64,000 nt of DNA from Demequina lignilytica (GTDB lineage Bacteria; Actinomycetota; Actinomycetes; Actinomycetales; Demequinaceae): positions 62,001 to 126,000 of the forward strand of contig NZ_JAUHPX010000004.1 in assembly GCF_030418305.1 (NCBI RefSeq), given 5' to 3'. A program made the position numbers and the translations under genes. Position 1 is the first letter of the stretch. Every line of letters begins with the position of its first letter. Of this stretch, positions 46,987 through 55,087 are shown one piece after another. Under the pieces are notes generated by a model. That model was not told where the DNA came from. It was given only the letters and a program-made list of their open reading frames with translations, and searched no databases.

Positions 46987-49509
46987 CTACTCGTCGCCGT
47001 CGTGCTCCGACTCCACCACCGCGGGCAGCGACGCGGTCACCACGGAGCCGTCCGCTCGCATGGTGCCGTGGAAGGCGGCCGCGTCGGGTGCCCCCGAGAT
47101 GCGCGGGCCCTGGTCGGCGAGGGGCACCACGACCTCCTCGCCCCGCAGCACGCTCACGCGCTCGCCGCGCACCTCGACGGTCAGCCCCTGGCCCTCCTCG
47201 ACCGTGAACCCGACGGACTCCTGCTTCACGGTGACGAGCAGCCGGGTGCCGCGCTGGGTGACGCGGAACCGCATCTCGGGCCAGCTGGCCGGGAGGCGCG
47301 GGTCGAAGGACAGCTGGCCCCCATAGTCGCGCATCCCACCGAAGCCGTGCGCCAGCGCCGACCACACGCCGCCGGCCGACGCCACGTGCACGCCGTCCGC
47401 GGTGTTCGAGTGCAGGTCCGCGATGTCGACGAACAGGCCGTCCCAGAAGTAGCGCAGCGCGAGCTCGTGGTACCCGACCTCGGAGGCCATGATCGACTGC
47501 ACCACGCCCGAGAGCGTCGAGTCGCCGGTGGTGATCGGGTCGTAGTAGTCGAAGTCGGCCTTCTTCTCCTCGGCGGTGAACTCGTCGCCCTGCAGGAACA
47601 GCGCGAGCACCACGTCCGCCTGCTTGAGGACCTGGAACCGGTAGATCACGAGCGGGTGGAAGTGCAGCAGCAGCGGGCGCTTCTCGGGCGGCGTGTTCTC
47701 GAGGTCCCACAGCTCGCGCTCGTGGAACAGGGCGTCCTGCGGGTGGATCCCCAGGTCCTCGTCCCACAGGATCGCCATCGCCTCGGCGGCGGCGTCCCAT
47801 TCGGCGACCTCGGCATCGTCCAGCCCCAGCCGCGCGACCATCTTGGCGTGCTGCTCGGGCCACATGCGCGCGAGCTTGCGGACCGACGCGGCGGCGCAGC
47901 GCAGGTTGAAGCGCGCCATCACGTTCGTGTACAGGTTGTCGTTCACCACGGTGGTGTACTCGTCGGGGCCGGTCACCCCGTGGATGCGGAACGAGGACCC
48001 CTCGGACTTGGTGGACCGCCAGAACCCCAGGTCCGCCCACATGCGCGCCGTCTGCACCAGGATGTCGATGCCCTCGCGCGCGAGGAACTCGTCGTCCCCC
48101 GTGGCGGTCACGTACTTGTCGATCGCGAAGGAGATGTCGGCGTCGATGTGATACTGCGCGGTGCCCGCCGCGTAGTAGGCCGAGGCCTCCTCGCCGTTGA
48201 TGGTGCGCCACGGGAACAGCGCGCCGTGCTGGGCCAGCTCGCCCGCGCGGTCGGTCGCCTTGGGGAGCATCCGGTAGCGGTAGCGCAGGGCGTTCCGCGC
48301 GATGCCGGGCGAGGTGTAGACGAAGAAGGGCACCACGTAGATCTCGGTGTCCCAGAAGTAGTGGCCCGAGTAGCCCGAGCCGGTGACGCCCTTGGCGGCG
48401 ACCCCCTGGCCGTCGCCGCGCGCGGCCGCCTGCGCCAGCTGGAACAGGTTCCAGCGGATCGCCTGCTGGACGCGGTCGTCGCCGTCGACCTCGACGTCGG
48501 AGCGCTGCCAGAAGTCGGTCAGCCAGGCACCCTGGTCGGCGAACTGCTTGTCGACGCCCTCGGAGCGGACGCGCTCAAGCGTGCGGTGGCAGCGGTCGCC
48601 GAGCTCGCGCGCGGGCACCATGCGGGACGTGTGGTACGACACCACCTTGGTCAGCGTGAAGGTGCGGCCGGGCGCGGCACGGAACCGGAACACCTCCTTC
48701 GCGAAGTCGGGCTCGACCAGCCGGTCGCGCTCGACGTCGCCGTCGAAGTCGACGGTGTGCTCCATGGCCACCGCGATCGCCATGCCCGAGTTGCGGCACT
48801 TGTAGCCGACCAGCATGTGCTCGTCGTGCGCGAGGTGGAGCTTGGGCTCGAGCACGCGCTCGTTGAGCGCGTCCGACTTGCGGGGGTCGAAGCCCGCCTT
48901 GGTGCCCTCGGTGGTGCGGTACTCGTCCGCACCGGACTCCCGGTTGAGCAGCTGCGAGGAGACCGCGACGGGCGCCTCCTTGTCGAGCAGCGTCACCTCG
49001 AACGTCATGATCGCCAGGTGCCGCTGCGCGAACGAGACCATGCGCCGCGAGCGCACGCGGACGCGGTTGCCCGCGGGCGTGCGCCACAGCAGGTCGCGCG
49101 TCAGGACGCCCGTCTTCATGTCCAGCGTGCGCGAGTACTCGGGGAGGTCGGCCACGGACAGGAGCAGCGGCTCGTCGTCGACGTAGAGCCGGATCACCTT
49201 CGGGTCGGGGACGTTGACGATGGTCTGTCCGGTCCGGGCGAAGCCGTACGCCTCCTCGGCGTGGCGGATGCGCCACGTCTCGTGGAAGCCGTTGATGAAG
49301 GTGCCGTGCGCGTGGGCGTCGTGACCCTCCTCGATGTTGCCGCGCAGGCCCAGGTAGCCGTTGCCGACGGCGAACAGCGTCTCCGACGTCCCGAGGTCGT
49401 CGCTGCGGAACTCCGTCTCGACCAGGCGCCACGGGTCGGCGGGGAACCGCAGGCGGTCGACGTAGTCCGGCGCGCTGGTGTCCCCGAGCGAGCGCCGCGC
49501 CGCCTTCAT
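46987..49509 (-). CDS. GH65 disaccharide phosphorylase (trehalose/maltose/kojibiose type)
   Basis: This 840-residue GH65 protein has an N-terminal beta-sandwich (ETLFAVGNGYLGLRGNIEEG near residue 43, FINGFHETW) and a helical catalytic barrel with GYSGHYFWDTEIYVVPFF near residue 385. The catalytic acid is in IHGVTGPDEYTTVVNDN near residue 500, and the phosphate-binding loop is TTGDSTLSGVVQSIMA near residue 665. A small C-terminal beta domain ends it. It splits an alpha-glucosyl disaccharide with phosphate to glucose-1-phosphate and glucose. The start overlaps the upstream beta-phosphoglucomutase stop. The precise disaccharide is not readable by eye. Confidence 0.92.
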   Translation of the reverse strand: MKAARRSLGDTSAPDYVDRLRFPADPWRLVETEFRSDDLGTSETLFAVGNGYLGLRGNIEEGHDAHAHGTFINGFHETWRIRHAEEAYGFARTGQTIVNVPDPKVIRLYVDDEPLLLSVADLPEYSRTLDMKTGVLTRDLLWRTPAGNRVRVRSRRMVSFAQRHLAIMTFEVTLLDKEAPVAVSSQLLNRESGADEYRTTEGTKAGFDPRKSDALNERVLEPKLHLAHDEHMLVGYKCRNSGMAIAVAMEHTVDFDGDVERDRLVEPDFAKEVFRFRAAPGRTFTLTKVVSYHTSRMVPARELGDRCHRTLERVRSEGVDKQFADQGAWLTDFWQRSDVEVDGDDRVQQAIRWNLFQLAQAAARGDGQGVAAKGVTGSGYSGHYFWDTEIYVVPFFVYTSPGIARNALRYRYRMLPKATDRAGELAQHGALFPWRTINGEEASAYYAAGTAQYHIDADISFAIDKYVTATGDDEFLAREGIDILVQTARMWADLGFWRSTKSEGSSFRIHGVTGPDEYTTVVNDNLYTNVMARFNLRCAAASVRKLARMWPEQHAKMVARLGLDDAEVAEWDAAAEAMAILWDEDLGIHPQDALFHERELWDLENTPPEKRPLLLHFHPLVIYRFQVLKQADVVLALFLQGDEFTAEEKKADFDYYDPITTGDSTLSGVVQSIMASEVGYHELALRYFWDGLFVDIADLHSNTADGVHVASAGGVWSALAHGFGGMRDYGGQLSFDPRLPASWPEMRFRVTQRGTRLLVTVKQESVGFTVEEGQGLTVEVRGERVSVLRGEEVVVPLADQGPRISGAPDAAAFHGTMRADGSVVTASLPAVVESEHDGDE

Positions 49510-50258
49510 CCGGGCACCACCTCTCCGAGGTCCGTCACCACGACGTCCGCCCCGCCGTCCAGCAGCTCCTCGGCGCCCGCACCGCGGTCGACCCCGAGCA
49601 CCAGCCCGAAGTCGCCCGCACGGCCCGCCTGCACGCCCGACAGCGCGTCCTCGACCACCACGGCCGCCTCCTTGGGCACGCCCAGCAGCTCGGCGGCGTA
49701 CAGGTACGTGTCGGGGGCGGGCTTGCCCGGGATGCCGTGGTCGGCGGCGACCTGCCCGCTCACCACGTGCTCGAAGCGGTGCGCCAGCCCCGCGGCGGCC
49801 AGCACCGCCGGCGCGTTGCGGGAGCTCGACACCACGGCCATGGCGCAGCCGATCGACTCGAGGTGGTCGAGCAGCGCGACGGAGCCGGGGTACGGGTCCA
49901 CGCCCTCCTCCTCGAGGATCCGCGAGAACTCCGCGTTCTTGGTGTTGCCGATGCCGCAGACCGTCTCGGTGCCAGGCGCGTCGTCCGGCGTGCCGTCGGG
50001 GAGCGTGACGCCGCGGGACGCGAGGCACGCCCGCACGCCGTCGTAGCGCGGCTTGCCGTCCACGTACCGGAAGTAGTCGTCGTCCGTGTAGGCCGGGGTG
50101 ATGCCATGCGACTCGAAGTAGTCCGTGAACATCCGTCGCCACGCATCCATGTGGACGTCCGCGGTCGGGGTGAGCACCCCGTCGAGGTCGAACAGCGCCG
50201 CACCGAACGATGCGCCGGGGACCTGGGGCAGGGTCCACGGGGTGGGCAGGGACGTCAC
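49506..50258 (-). CDS. pgmB: Beta-phosphoglucomutase-family HAD hydrolase
   Basis: This 250-residue HAD enzyme has the nucleophile/acid motif ALFDLDGVLTPTADVH near residue 22, the cap domain, SSSRNAP (motif II) near residue 145, the motif III lysine in GKPAPDTYLYAAELL, and motif IV VVVEDALSGVQAG. It converts beta-glucose-1-phosphate to glucose-6-phosphate. Coupling with a GH65 phosphorylase by ATGA overlap makes an efficient intracellular disaccharide pathway and suggests an inverting, beta-G1P-forming phosphorylase. The GTG start has GGAGGGAG upstream. Confidence 0.9.
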   Translation of the reverse strand: MTSLPTPWTLPQVPGASFGAALFDLDGVLTPTADVHMDAWRRMFTDYFESHGITPAYTDDDYFRYVDGKPRYDGVRACLASRGVTLPDGTPDDAPGTETVCGIGNTKNAEFSRILEEEGVDPYPGSVALLDHLESIGCAMAVVSSSRNAPAVLAAAGLAHRFEHVVSGQVAADHGIPGKPAPDTYLYAAELLGVPKEAAVVVEDALSGVQAGRAGDFGLVLGVDRGAGAEELLDGGADVVVTDLGEVVPG

Positions 50259-50408
50259 AGGGGTCTCCCTCCGAGCGGGTTCTCAATGGAACGCGCGCAC
50301 CCCCAGTCGAATCGGCGGCGCGCGCGGCACGTCCCCTCGATACTAGCCAGCGCCACGGTGGGTGTGTCGAGGCCGGATGACGGTCGACCGCGGTCGCACC
50401 GCTGGTCC

Positions 50409-50414
50409 TATGGT
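50409..50414 (+). promoter_or_regulatory. -10 box of the pentapeptide-like gene, leaderless
   Basis: TATGGT ends 6 bases before the ATG at 50421, the same arrangement as other leaderless genes in the window. Confidence 0.5.
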
Positions 50415-50420
50415 GGGGAC

Positions 50421-51041
50421 ATGGACACCGCGCTGCTCGAGCCGATGGGGGCCGAGGACCTGAGGGACGAGGCGATCCTCGAGCGCCGCCACCTCGACGG
50501 CGCGATCATGGAGGACGTCGAGGCGCGCGACATGTCGCTCCACGAGTGCCTGATCTCCGACTGCACGGCGGGCACGGTGCGCCTCCCGGGGCTGCGGACC
50601 ACCGGGACCCGCATGATCGGATCCTCCGCCACGGCGTTCGAGATCGGGGGATGCTCCGTCTTCTCCGGGCGATTCGAGGGGGTGCGGATCGGCGTGGTCC
50701 GGGCGGACGGCTCGGACATCTCGGTCTTCCGCATCGAGTCGTCGCGCATCGACGTCCTGTCGATCCGCGAGTCGCGGATCCGCCGCGTGGACATCGTCGA
50801 CTCGCGGATCGGGCTGCTCGATCTCACGGGGACCCGCGTGCGCGAGGTGGTCGTCGAGGGCGGCTCGATCGACGAGCTGATCCCGTCCCGCGGTCGCATC
50901 GACGGCTTCGACCTGTCGCACACCCGGATCGGACGGGTCCTGGACCCGGTGGGCCTGGGCGGCGCCACTCTCACGCGCCAGCAGGCCCTGGAGCTGGGGC
51001 CGGACCTCGCGGAGCACCTGGGCGCCACGCTCGTCGACTAG
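50421..51041 (+). CDS. Pentapeptide-repeat-like beta-helix protein
   Basis: The 206-residue protein has a run of degenerate five-residue repeats through most of its length. Examples are the LSIRESRIRRVDIVDSRIGLLDLTGTRVREVVVEG stretch at about residues 112-147 and FDLSHTRIGRV near residue 170. The spacing fits a right-handed quadrilateral beta helix, as in pentapeptide-repeat proteins, although the A-[DN]-L-x-x consensus is weak. There is no signal peptide, enzyme motif or membrane segment. Some relatives mimic DNA and protect gyrase; nothing here proves that. It is monocistronic. Confidence 0.65.
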   Translation: MDTALLEPMGAEDLRDEAILERRHLDGAIMEDVEARDMSLHECLISDCTAGTVRLPGLRTTGTRMIGSSATAFEIGGCSVFSGRFEGVRIGVVRADGSDISVFRIESSRIDVLSIRESRIRRVDIVDSRIGLLDLTGTRVREVVVEGGSIDELIPSRGRIDGFDLSHTRIGRVLDPVGLGGATLTRQQALELGPDLAEHLGATLVD

Positions 51042-51063
51042 CGACGACGGCGACGAAGGCGCC

Positions 51064-51636
51064 TCAGCCCTTGGTGTGGAACCTCATCTGCGCCGCCTCG
51101 AGCCCGGAGGCGAGGATCGCCTCCACGGCGTCCGCCGCATCGTCCACCAGGAACGGCAGCTCCTTGCGCTCGACCGAGGAGAACGGCTTGAGCACGAACG
51201 CGGCGGCCTCCATGCGACCCGGCGGGCGGCCGATCCCGACGCGCACCCGCACGTAGTCGGGGGTGCCGAGCGCCTTGGTGACGTCCTTGAGGCCGTTGTG
51301 GCCGCCGGAGCCGCCGCCGCGCTTGATCTTCACGGTGCCGAACGGGATGTCGAGCTCGTCGTGGACCACGACCACGTCGGTGGGGGCGACCGAGTGGTAC
51401 TTCGCCAGCGACGAGGTGGGGCCGCCGGAGACGTTCATGTAGGACATCGGCACGCCGATCACGACCGCCTCGCCCGCGAGGCGGACCGTCGCGGTGCGGG
51501 TATGGGTCTTCTTCGACACGGAGAGGGACGATGCGCCGCGGCGCGCGAGCTCCTCGACCACCATCTGGCCGACGTTGTGGCGCGTCTCGGCGTACTCGGG
51601 CCCGGGGTTGCCCAGGCCGATCACCAGGCTGGTCAC
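51064..51636 (-). CDS. pth: Peptidyl-tRNA hydrolase
   Basis: It recycles peptidyl-tRNAs released from ribosomes. The 190-residue protein opens LVIGLGNPGPEYAETRHNVGQMV with the catalytic histidine at about residue 22. VPMSYMNVSGG is near residue 65, the conserved aspartate is in VVVHDELDIPFG near residue 95, and GGGSGGHNGLKDV follows, then RVGIGRPPGR. The GTG at 51636 is supported by GAGAGGA six bases upstream; longer in-frame starts are basic, low-complexity sequence. It follows rplY in the same direction, a common pairing. Confidence 0.95.
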   Translation of the reverse strand: MTSLVIGLGNPGPEYAETRHNVGQMVVEELARRGASSLSVSKKTHTRTATVRLAGEAVVIGVPMSYMNVSGGPTSSLAKYHSVAPTDVVVVHDELDIPFGTVKIKRGGGSGGHNGLKDVTKALGTPDYVRVRVGIGRPPGRMEAAAFVLKPFSSVERKELPFLVDDAADAVEAILASGLEAAQMRFHTKG

Positions 51637-51724
51637 GTGCGCGTCCTCTCCATGGGTCGAGCGGTGAGACGACGACGCCCGGCCCGCCCACAGTCGGGCG
51701 AGCCGGGCGAACATCGGTGAGAAC

Positions 51725-52333
51725 CTACTCCGCGTCGGCCTCGGCGGGAGCCTCGGCGGCGGCGGCCTCGGCCTCCTCCTCCTCGGCGCCGGCGCCACGG
51801 GGCACCGAGATGACGACGACGGCGGCGTCGGCGTCGGTCACGAGCTCCGAGCCCTTGGGGAGCTCGATGTCGCGGGCGTACACGCGGGCGCCCTCCTCGA
51901 GGCCCTCGATGGAGACCTCGAGCGACTCGGGCAGGTGGGTCGCCTCGGCGAGGATCTGCACGGTGGCGTGCTCGACCACGTGGATGGTGCCGGCGAAGGA
52001 CTCGCCGACGACGTGCACGGGCACGTCCACGGTGATCTTCTCGCCCTTCTTCACGAGCAGCAGGTCGACGTGCTCGATGATGCGGCGGACCGGCTCGACC
52101 TGGACGTCCTTCGCGATCGCCGTCTCGGAGCTGCCGTCGAGCTCGATCGTGAGGAGGGCGTTCGAGTGCTTGAGCGCCATCATCGTGTCGTGGCCGGGGA
52201 GCAGGATGTGCACCGGGTCCGAGCCGTGGCCGTAGATCACGGCGGGGATCTTGTGGGCGGCGCGGGCGCGACGGGCGGCACCCTTGCCGAACTCGGTGCG
52301 CTTCTCGGCGGCGAGCGTGAGCTTGTCGGACAT
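51725..52333 (-). CDS. rplY: Ribosomal protein bL25 (general stress protein Ctc)
   Basis: This 202-residue long-form bL25 binds 5S rRNA. The N-terminal L25 domain (about 1-95) includes RTEFGKGAARRARAAHKIPAVIYGHG, and the C-terminal TL5/Ctc domain (about 96-175) has ITVDVPVHVVGE and ATHLPESLEVSIEGLEEGARV. A Glu/Ala-rich tail ends it. The ATG at 52333 follows a leader of about 105 bases if the TATAGT at 52451-52446 is the -10. That long leader is unlike most genes here and may carry regulation. Confidence 0.94.
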   Translation of the reverse strand: MSDKLTLAAEKRTEFGKGAARRARAAHKIPAVIYGHGSDPVHILLPGHDTMMALKHSNALLTIELDGSSETAIAKDVQVEPVRRIIEHVDLLLVKKGEKITVDVPVHVVGESFAGTIHVVEHATVQILAEATHLPESLEVSIEGLEEGARVYARDIELPKGSELVTDADAAVVVISVPRGAGAEEEEAEAAAAEAPAEADAE

Positions 52334-52445
52334 TGCGTACTCCTCTTGCGTCAGATGGGGGGCCAGGGCAAGGCAGGGCGACTCGCATCTGCCGCGTCGA
52401 TCACGCCAAGACGTCGAAGTCCCAGCCTCGCCGAGGAACCGGACA

Positions 52446-52451
52446 ACTATA
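52446..52451 (-). promoter_or_regulatory. -10 box of rplY
   Basis: TATAGT on minus is the best -10 match in the 206-base rplY/DUF1206 spacer. It implies a leader of about 105 bases. No convincing -35 is visible. Confidence 0.45.
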
Positions 52452-52539
52452 CCTGTCGCGCGGCCCCGAGCGCCACTCCGCCGGCACCGCGGCGAGGCGG
52501 CGCGGAATATCTTCCGGCGCGGCCGCAGTTGGATCTGGC

Positions 52540-53340
52540 ATGGATACCGCATCGGCGAGCAGCGCCCGCGCCGGAACCTCGGGCGACATCTGGGAGACCG
52601 CGGCACGGGCAGGCTTCTTCGTGTCGGGGCTCCTCCACCTCATCCTCGGCTACGTGATCGTGCGCATCGGGCTCGGCTCGGGCGGCGAGGCCGACTCCTC
52701 CTCCGCGCTGTCGCGCCTCCGCGACGCGCCGGCGGGCCCCGTCATCCTCTGGGGCTCGGCCCTCGCGTTCGTCGCCCTCGCGCTCTGGCAGCTGTTCGAC
52801 GCGCTCCGCGGCCACGACGAGGCGATGGACCGGGCGAAGGCCGGCGGCAAGTTCCTGCTCTACGCCTCCCTGGCCGTCTCCGCGGCGTCGATCGCGATGG
52901 GCGGCGGCGACTCGAACGGGGACCAGCAGGCGAGCGGCATCGCCGCCACGCTCATGGGCGCGCCGGGCGGCCCCGTCATCGTGGGCGCGATCGGCCTCGG
53001 CATCCTCGGCGGTGGCGTCTACCACGTGGTCAAGGGCGCGCGGAAGAAGTTCCTCGACGACCTCAAGCCGATGCCCGGCAAGGAGCTCGGCACGGGCGTG
53101 AAGACCGTCGGCACGGTCGGCTACATCGCCAAGGGCATCGCGCTCGGCGCGGTCGGCGTGCTGTTCGTGATCGCGGCCATGACGGCCGACCCCGACCAGG
53201 CCAAGGGGATCGACGGCGGCATCGAGGCGCTGCTCGGCATGCCGGGCGGCCCGGTGATCGTGATCCTCATCGGCGTCGGCTTCGCGGCGTACGGCCTGTA
53301 CTCGTTCGCCCGTGCGCGCTACGCGAGGATGCACTCGTGA
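52540..53340 (+). CDS. DUF1206 membrane protein
   Basis: This 266-residue protein is made of three tandem DUF1206 units, each with two membrane helices. The first is around GFFVSGLLHLILGYVIVRIGLG, the second around GKFLLYASLAVSAASIAMGG, and the third around VGYIAKGIALGAVGVLFVIAAM. Each unit has an L-G-x-P-x-G-P-V-I-like turn (DAPAGPVILWGS, GAPGGPVIVGA, GMPGGPVIVIL). There is no known function. The start is ATG at 52540. Its stop overlaps the PAP2 gene start, which suggests a joint envelope role. Confidence 0.85.
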   Translation: MDTASASSARAGTSGDIWETAARAGFFVSGLLHLILGYVIVRIGLGSGGEADSSSALSRLRDAPAGPVILWGSALAFVALALWQLFDALRGHDEAMDRAKAGGKFLLYASLAVSAASIAMGGGDSNGDQQASGIAATLMGAPGGPVIVGAIGLGILGGGVYHVVKGARKKFLDDLKPMPGKELGTGVKTVGTVGYIAKGIALGAVGVLFVIAAMTADPDQAKGIDGGIEALLGMPGGPVIVILIGVGFAAYGLYSFARARYARMHS

Positions 53341-54035
53341 TCGCCGGACCGCGGGCGACCGCGCCCGCGCCCTCCGAGGTCGGCGCGGCCGCCCTCCGGC
53401 GCGTCCTGCTGCCCGCCGCGATCCTCTGGGTCACGATCGTGGGCGTCGGCTTCCTGCTGGTCGACGTCGTGCAGATCGACGAGCACGCGATCAGCCAGGC
53501 CTTCGTCGAGCTCCGCACCCCCGCGCTCGACTCGATCTCCGCCGTGGTCTCGGAGATGGCGAACACCCAGGTCATCATGGCGACCACCGTGGTGGTGGTC
53601 GCGATCGTGTGGTGGCAGTCGCGACAGTGGTGGTTCGCGGTGGTCCCCGCCACCGCGCTCGGGGTCGAGGCGGCCGTGTTCCTCACGAGCTCGCTGGTCG
53701 TGGGGCGCGAGCGGCCCGACGTCGACCAGCTGGACCACGCCCCGCCCACCTCGAGCTTCCCGAGCGGCCACACCGGCGCGTCGACCGCCGTCTACGTGTC
53801 CTTCGCCCTGATGGCGACCCGGATCAGGATCGGCGCGGTGCGCGTCACCGTGATCGTCGTGTGCGCGCTGTTCCCCGTCGCCGTCGCGCTGTCGCGCGTG
53901 TACCGCGGCATGCACCACCCGACGGACGTGATCGCCGGCCTCGCGGTCGGCACCACGTGCGCCCTGATCGGCTGGACGTGGCTGCGGGACGATGCGCGCG
54001 TCGCCTCCCGCGAGGAGGTCGCGGCGACCGCCTAG
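53337..54035 (+). CDS. PAP2-family membrane phosphatase
   Basis: This 232-residue membrane protein has about six helices and the three phosphatase motifs: GRERPDVDQLD near residue 122, SFPSGHTGASTA near residue 140, and SRVYRGMHHPTDVIAGLAVG near residue 185. Such enzymes dephosphorylate undecaprenyl diphosphate or other lipid phosphates outside the membrane. The GTG start overlaps the DUF1206 stop by GTGA. A strong terminator made from two copies of the dispersed word follows. Confidence 0.9.
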   Translation: MIAGPRATAPAPSEVGAAALRRVLLPAAILWVTIVGVGFLLVDVVQIDEHAISQAFVELRTPALDSISAVVSEMANTQVIMATTVVVVAIVWWQSRQWWFAVVPATALGVEAAVFLTSSLVVGRERPDVDQLDHAPPTSSFPSGHTGASTAVYVSFALMATRIRIGAVRVTVIVVCALFPVAVALSRVYRGMHHPTDVIAGLAVGTTCALIGWTWLRDDARVASREEVAATA

Positions 54036-54047
54036 GCATCGCACCGA

Positions 54048-54092
54048 CGCGCCGGGGCCCCCGCATCGTGACGATGCGGGGGCCCCGGCGCG
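54048..54092. terminator. Bidirectional terminator built from two copies of the dispersed word
   Basis: A 22-base perfect inverted repeat around one central base (54070). The two inner segments are CCGCATCGT (54061-54069) and ACGATGCGG (54071-54079), and the arms continue through GGGGGCCCCGGCGCG. It lies between the converging PAP2 and prs genes. This use of a repeated word as terminator stem is typical of uptake sequences in Neisseria and Haemophilus. Confidence 0.92.
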
Positions 54093-54106
54093 TGGTCGCG
54101 GAGGGC

Positions 54107-55087
54107 TCAGACGTTGCCGTCGAACAGCGACGTGACCGAGCCGTCGTCGAAGACCTCGCGGACCGCGCGGGCGATCAGCGGCGCGATCGAGAGCACGGTG
54201 AGCTTGGGGAACTGCTTGTCGTCCGAGATCGGCAGCGTGTCGGTGATGACCACCTCGGACACGCCCGAGCTCTGCAGCCGCTCGACTGCGGGGCCGGACA
54301 GGAGGCCGTGGGTCGAGGCCACGATCACGTCCTTGGCGCCGTTCTCGAACAGCGCCTCGGCGGCCTGGACGATCGTGCCGCCGGTGTCGATCATGTCGTC
54401 GACCAGCACACACGTGCGGCCCTCGACCTCACCGACCAGCTCGTGGACCTTGACCTGGTTCGGGACCGACGGGTCGCGGCGCTTGTGGATGATGGCGAGC
54501 GGCGCGCCCAGGTGGTCCGACCACTGGTCGGCGAGGCGCACGCGGCCCGCGTCGGGCGAGACGATGGTGAGGTTGCCGGGCGAGACGCGGCTCTTCACGT
54601 AGTCCGCGAGCATCGGCATGGCCCACAGGTGATCCACCGGCCCGTCGAAGAAACCCTGGATCTGCGCGGTGTGCAGGTCGACCGACATGACGCGGTCGGC
54701 GCCGGCGGTCTTGAACAGGTCCGCCATGAGGCGGGCCGAGATCGGCTCGCGGCCCTTGTGCTTCTTGTCCTGCCGCGCGTAGCCGTAGGACGGGATGATC
54801 ACCGTGATGCGCTTCGCGGAGGCCCGCTTCATGGCGTCGACCATGATGAGGTGCTCCATGATCGCCTCGTTGATGGGCGCCGCGTGCGACTGCAGGACGA
54901 AGGCGTCCGCGCCGCGCACCGACTCGCCGAAGCGCACGTACAGCTCGCCGTTCGCGAACGTGTACGCGGTGGTGGGCAGCAGGTCGATCCCGAGGCTCTC
55001 CGCGACCTTCTCGGCGAGCTCCGGGTGAGCCCGGCCGCCCGCGAGGACCAGCCTGCGCTCGCCCGGGTTCGAGATGAACGCGTTCAT
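54107..55087 (-). CDS. prs: Ribose-phosphate pyrophosphokinase
   Basis: It makes PRPP from ribose-5-phosphate and ATP. The 326-residue protein has FANGELYVRFGESVRGADAFVLQSH near residue 45, the ATP loop YGYARQDKKHKGREPISARLMADL near residue 105, DLHTAQIQGFF with the metal-binding His, and the PRPP loop CVLVDDMIDTGGTIVQAA near residue 235. Its start overlaps the glmU stop by four bases, the standard actinobacterial glmU-prs pair. Confidence 0.96.
   Translation of the reverse strand: MNAFISNPGERRLVLAGGRAHPELAEKVAESLGIDLLPTTAYTFANGELYVRFGESVRGADAFVLQSHAAPINEAIMEHLIMVDAMKRASAKRITVIIPSYGYARQDKKHKGREPISARLMADLFKTAGADRVMSVDLHTAQIQGFFDGPVDHLWAMPMLADYVKSRVSPGNLTIVSPDAGRVRLADQWSDHLGAPLAIIHKRRDPSVPNQVKVHELVGEVEGRTCVLVDDMIDTGGTIVQAAEALFENGAKDVIVASTHGLLSGPAVERLQSSGVSEVVITDTLPISDDKQFPKLTVLSIAPLIARAVREVFDDGSVTSLFDGNV

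Noticed and set aside
46987-50286. A single protein of about 1100 residues joining GH65 and the HAD enzyme region
   Set aside because: The part beyond the GH65 start at 49509 is out of frame with the HAD gene and reads as Arg/Gly-rich shadow. The two genes are separate and overlap by ATGA.
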